Part shown: positions 61,929-64,000 of the stretch, piece after piece | Layout of the letters: each line of letters starts with the position of its first letter | How positions within the stretch are numbered: the stretch's first letter is position 1 | Assembly: GCA_016716185.1 (NCBI GenBank) | Contig: JADJWV010000002.1 | Span: forward strand, 1,588,501 to 1,652,500 | Source: Saprospiraceae bacterium | Lineage (GTDB): Bacteria > Bacteroidota > Bacteroidia > Chitinophagales > Saprospiraceae | Direction: 5' to 3' | Length of the DNA stretch: 64,000 nt | Notes under the pieces: generated by a model | Told to the model about the DNA's origin: nothing | The model's input: only the letters and a program-made list of their open reading frames with translations | Databases searched by the model: none | Program-made: the position numbers and the translations under genes

Positions 61929-62396
61929 TTACCTGAGCTGCTCATTCCTTGCGTGAATATTTGCGCTTACGCGAATAGTAAGTTTTGGAGGAAAACCATT
62001 TCCAGACACGATCAATTCTTTTTCGTCGTAGGCAATTTTCGATGCGGTCACGTATGTAAGGTTAATCCAGCCAGTATCGTTTGGCGCAAGCTTGAAATTC
62101 TTCATATCAGCAGAAATACAAGGGCATAATGGAGTTAATTCGGTAACGGTCAAAGTATCGGTGCCTGGATTGGAGATCATAAATGAATGACGCAAGGTAT
62201 CGCCACGCAGGACATCCCCAAAATTTTTTTCAAGGACAGGAATGTTCATTTTGGCTTTTCCCATTGAATTTCCATGAACTGCAGTTGATTGAACAAGCGG
62301 AGAAGATTCGGTTTTGCCAGATTCTGAGTTATTTTTACAACCGACAATAAGCAATAAGAGGAATAAAATTATTTGGTTTCGCTGAAGAGTATTCAT
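61929..62396 (-). CDS. DUF1573 domain lipoprotein
   Basis: About 155 residues from ATG 62396 (a TTG two codons upstream is less likely). The lipoprotein signal MNTLQRNQIILFLLLLIVGC ends in a good lipobox. The mature part is a DUF1573 Ig-like beta-sandwich: EKNFGDVLRGDTLRHSFMIS, NPGTDTLTVTELTPLCPCIS (with the characteristic CxC) and the late strands. DUF1573 proteins are widespread surface or periplasmic proteins of unknown role in Bacteroidota. Only 27 bases separate its start from the divergent aroK start; CAAAATTA at 62400-62407 is TAATTTTG on the minus strand and would give an almost leaderless message. Confidence 0.88.
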   Translation of the reverse strand: MNTLQRNQIILFLLLLIVGCKNNSESGKTESSPLVQSTAVHGNSMGKAKMNIPVLEKNFGDVLRGDTLRHSFMISNPGTDTLTVTELTPLCPCISADMKNFKLAPNDTGWINLTYVTASKIAYDEKELIVSGNGFPPKLTIRVSANIHARNEQLR

Positions 62397-62423
62397 ATTC
62401 AAAATTAAATAATTTCTAAAATT

Positions 62424-62954
62424 TTGAAACTATTAAAATCAATTTGCATTCTGGGTATGCCTGCAGCAGGCAAAACAAGCTTTGGAAGGATGTTGGCGAC
62501 GCATCTGAATTTGCCATGGACCGATCTTGATTGCGATTTGGAACTTAGAACTGGCCTGCCCATAGGAAAAATATGGGATTTGCACGGGGAGGCATTATTT
62601 AGAGCGTGGGAAAGGTTTTTATTGTTGGAAATATTATCAAATGGCCCGAAAATCGTCAGTCTTGGTGGGGGAACCGCAGCATGTATGGATGGGATGTATT
62701 TAATAAGAGAGTTTTCATACTCCATTTGGCTCCACACGGATGCCTCTTTGCTCGAGCAAAGACTTGGTCAGATCAACAGACCTGTTTTTCTAAAAAGCGC
62801 AAATTCTGTTTACGATCAATTAGTCAGGCTTCAGGAAATGCGTAATCCCTATTTCAAAAGAGCGGACCTCACTATTGAAGTTTCAAGTAATGAACCAATT
62901 GACCTAAATTATGTTACAAATATTTGCCTCAAACAGGGCATTTTAAGCGAATAA
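62424..62954 (+). CDS. aroK: Shikimate kinase
   Basis: A 176-residue P-loop kinase that phosphorylates shikimate at O3 in aromatic amino acid synthesis. Visible are the Walker A motif GMPAAGKTSFGRML (about residues 11-24), the shikimate-binding DLDCDLELRTG, the SLGGGTAACMD segment (Gly-rich substrate site) and the lid Arg in QINRPVF. The start must be the TTG at 62424 (MKLLKSICILG): the next ATG is inside Walker A and would remove its first Gly. trxB follows after six bases. Confidence 0.92.
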   Translation: MKLLKSICILGMPAAGKTSFGRMLATHLNLPWTDLDCDLELRTGLPIGKIWDLHGEALFRAWERFLLLEILSNGPKIVSLGGGTAACMDGMYLIREFSYSIWLHTDASLLEQRLGQINRPVFLKSANSVYDQLVRLQEMRNPYFKRADLTIEVSSNEPIDLNYVTNICLKQGILSE

Positions 62955-62960
62955 GAAAAT

Positions 62961-63890
62961 ATGATCTATAACACCATCATCATTGGGTCTGGCCCCGCCG
63001 GTTATACCGCAGCGATCTATGCTGCGCGTGCAAATATGAAACCCGTGTTATTTACAGGAATTGAACCTGGCGGGCAACTGATGATTACCACAGAAGTCGA
63101 AAATTACCCTGGATACCCTCAGGGAGTGCAAGGGCCTAAAATGATGGATGATTTTCTCAATCAGGCATTGCGGTTTCAAACAGAAGTCAAATACGAAGTC
63201 ATCGAGAAAGTAGATTTGACTGGTCCCGTACATAAAATCTGGACGGAAAGCGGCGAAGAGTTTCAGGCACATACCATCATCGTATCTACTGGTGCAAGTG
63301 CCAAATGGTTGGGAATTGATTCTGAACGTCGATTGATGAACAAGGGCGTTTCTGCTTGCGCAGTTTGCGATGGTTTCTTTTTTAAAGGACAAATCGTGTC
63401 CATCGTAGGTGGCGGAGATACGGCCGCTGAAGAAGCTTCCTATTTGTCCAAATTATGCCCGGAAGTTCATTTGTTGGTGCGCAAGGATGCAATGAGAGCT
63501 TCCAAAATTATGCAGGAAAGGGTCCTGAATAATCCCGTAATAAAAGTTCATTGGAATTCAGAAATTGATGAGATCCTTGGTGCCGAGGAAGTCGAAGGGA
63601 TACGTATTCGGAATAACCAAAATGGAGAATTGTCACAGCTCGACGTAAAAGCCGTATTTGTTGCTATTGGTCACAGTCCGAATTCTAAGCCTTTTGAAGG
63701 TTGGCTAAATATGGATGACCAACTTTACATCAAGACGACGCCGGGCAGTTCAAAAACCAACATACCAGGTGTCTTTGCCTGCGGAGATGTACAAGACAGG
63801 ATTTACAGACAGGCGGTTACCGCTGCGGGTTCAGGATGTATGGCTGCATTGGATGCTGAACGATATCTTGCCGAGCATGGCCTGATCTGA
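62961..63890 (+). CDS. trxB: Thioredoxin-disulfide reductase
   Basis: A 309-residue flavoenzyme that reduces thioredoxin with NADPH. The FAD-binding motif IIGSGPAGYTAAIYAARAN opens the protein. The redox pair is in SACAVCDGFFFKG (about residues 132-144), the NADPH motif is VSIVGGGDTAAEEASYL, and the terminal FAD contact is PGVFACGDVQDRIYRQAVTAAGSGCMAA. Length and motif order are standard. It starts six bases after aroK, so the two are probably co-transcribed. It converges with the truncated gene at the window end, with five bases between the stops. Confidence 0.97.
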   Translation: MIYNTIIIGSGPAGYTAAIYAARANMKPVLFTGIEPGGQLMITTEVENYPGYPQGVQGPKMMDDFLNQALRFQTEVKYEVIEKVDLTGPVHKIWTESGEEFQAHTIIVSTGASAKWLGIDSERRLMNKGVSACAVCDGFFFKGQIVSIVGGGDTAAEEASYLSKLCPEVHLLVRKDAMRASKIMQERVLNNPVIKVHWNSEIDEILGAEEVEGIRIRNNQNGELSQLDVKAVFVAIGHSPNSKPFEGWLNMDDQLYIKTTPGSSKTNIPGVFACGDVQDRIYRQAVTAAGSGCMAALDAERYLAEHGLI

Positions 63891-63895
63891 TTTTC

Positions 63896-64000
63896 TTACT
63901 GAATAATGACGGTTCGCAACATTCCGGCGATTAAATTTCGTTCGTTGATGATGTGTTGATGCGATTTGAGTTCGATCTCCAATTCCTCTTCACTTAATTC
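63896..64000 (-). CDS. Unidentified protein, C-terminal 34 residues only
   Basis: The minus strand is open from the window edge to a TAA at 63896-63898 (TTA on the plus strand). The visible residues (ELSEEELEIELKSHQHIINE, then RNLIAGMLRTVIIQ) look like the helical C-terminus of a cytoplasmic protein. I cannot name the family. Evidence for coding is the continuous frame, its plausible composition and the tight convergent spacing with trxB. Confidence 0.5.
   Translation of the reverse strand, partial: ELSEEELEIELKSHQHIINERNLIAGMLRTVIIQ

Overview
The window reads as chromosomal DNA of a Bacteroidota bacterium, most likely of the Saprospiraceae or a close relative. The support is several independent traits: secreted proteins ending in type IX secretion (T9SS) sorting domains, gldC, a TonB-dependent receptor paired with a DUF4249 lipoprotein, an alternative complex III (act) plus cytochrome oxidase supercluster, promoter-like TAnnTTTG boxes, and very large Cys-rich surface proteins. 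Genus-level placement is inference; no rRNA gene is present.

Layout. 1-2.8 kb: the end of a cytochrome c maturation cluster (ccmC end, ccmD-like) running into glutamate dehydrogenase, then a 41-unit octamer array and an Lrp/AsnC regulator. 2.8-7.3 kb: TraB/GumN protein, TonB-dependent receptor, DUF4249 lipoprotein, gldC. 7.3-16.6 kb: fdhD, a secreted M28 peptidase, a second octamer array, formate-THF ligase, a TolB-like lipoprotein, a MITE-like element, a secreted endonuclease I, a YjbR protein and an FAD oxidoreductase. 16.7-19.5 kb: three-gene proton-translocating transhydrogenase operon. 19.6-31.8 kb: a promoter with a long leader, a small secreted protein and two tandem giant paralogous T9SS proteins that each carry dockerin-like and cohesin-like regions. 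31.9-39.5 kb: a minus-strand run of sppA, deoxynucleoside kinase, folK, M28 peptidase, rRNA methyltransferase and a UbiD-type decarboxylase. 39.6-56.7 kb: thyA, then a co-directional respiratory cluster (actABCDEF, coxB, coxA, ctaB, two subunit III genes, subunit IV, a Cys-free Sco-position protein, DUF420, a CPMC micro-protein), preceded by a promoter and a coupled 19-codon leader ORF and closed by a hairpin terminator. 56.8-64 kb: small outer-membrane protein, ung, a secreted beta-propeller-like protein, tRNA-Arg(TCT), a secreted DUF4412-like protein, a third octamer array, yajC, DUF1573 lipoprotein, aroK, trxB, and the 3' end of an unidentified minus-strand gene.

How it fits together. The act-cox cluster encodes quinol oxidation, electron transfer through hemes c, and O2 reduction, with its own heme o synthase and probable copper-insertion helpers. 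The transhydrogenase couples the proton gradient to NADPH. The T9SS cargo proteins (two peptidases, a nuclease, two giant adhesin-like proteins, a propeller protein) describe a cell that degrades and binds macromolecules at its surface.

Most unusual items: (i) three intergenic octamer arrays with a related G-Y-C-W core, one of which is 41 units in perfect phase with an invariant GCCT; (ii) the tandem giant proteins with both cohesin-like and dockerin-like modules; (iii) the coupled leader peptide before actA; (iv) a Cys-free protein in the Sco position next to a CPMC micro-protein. All calls come from reading the sequence; no database search was run.
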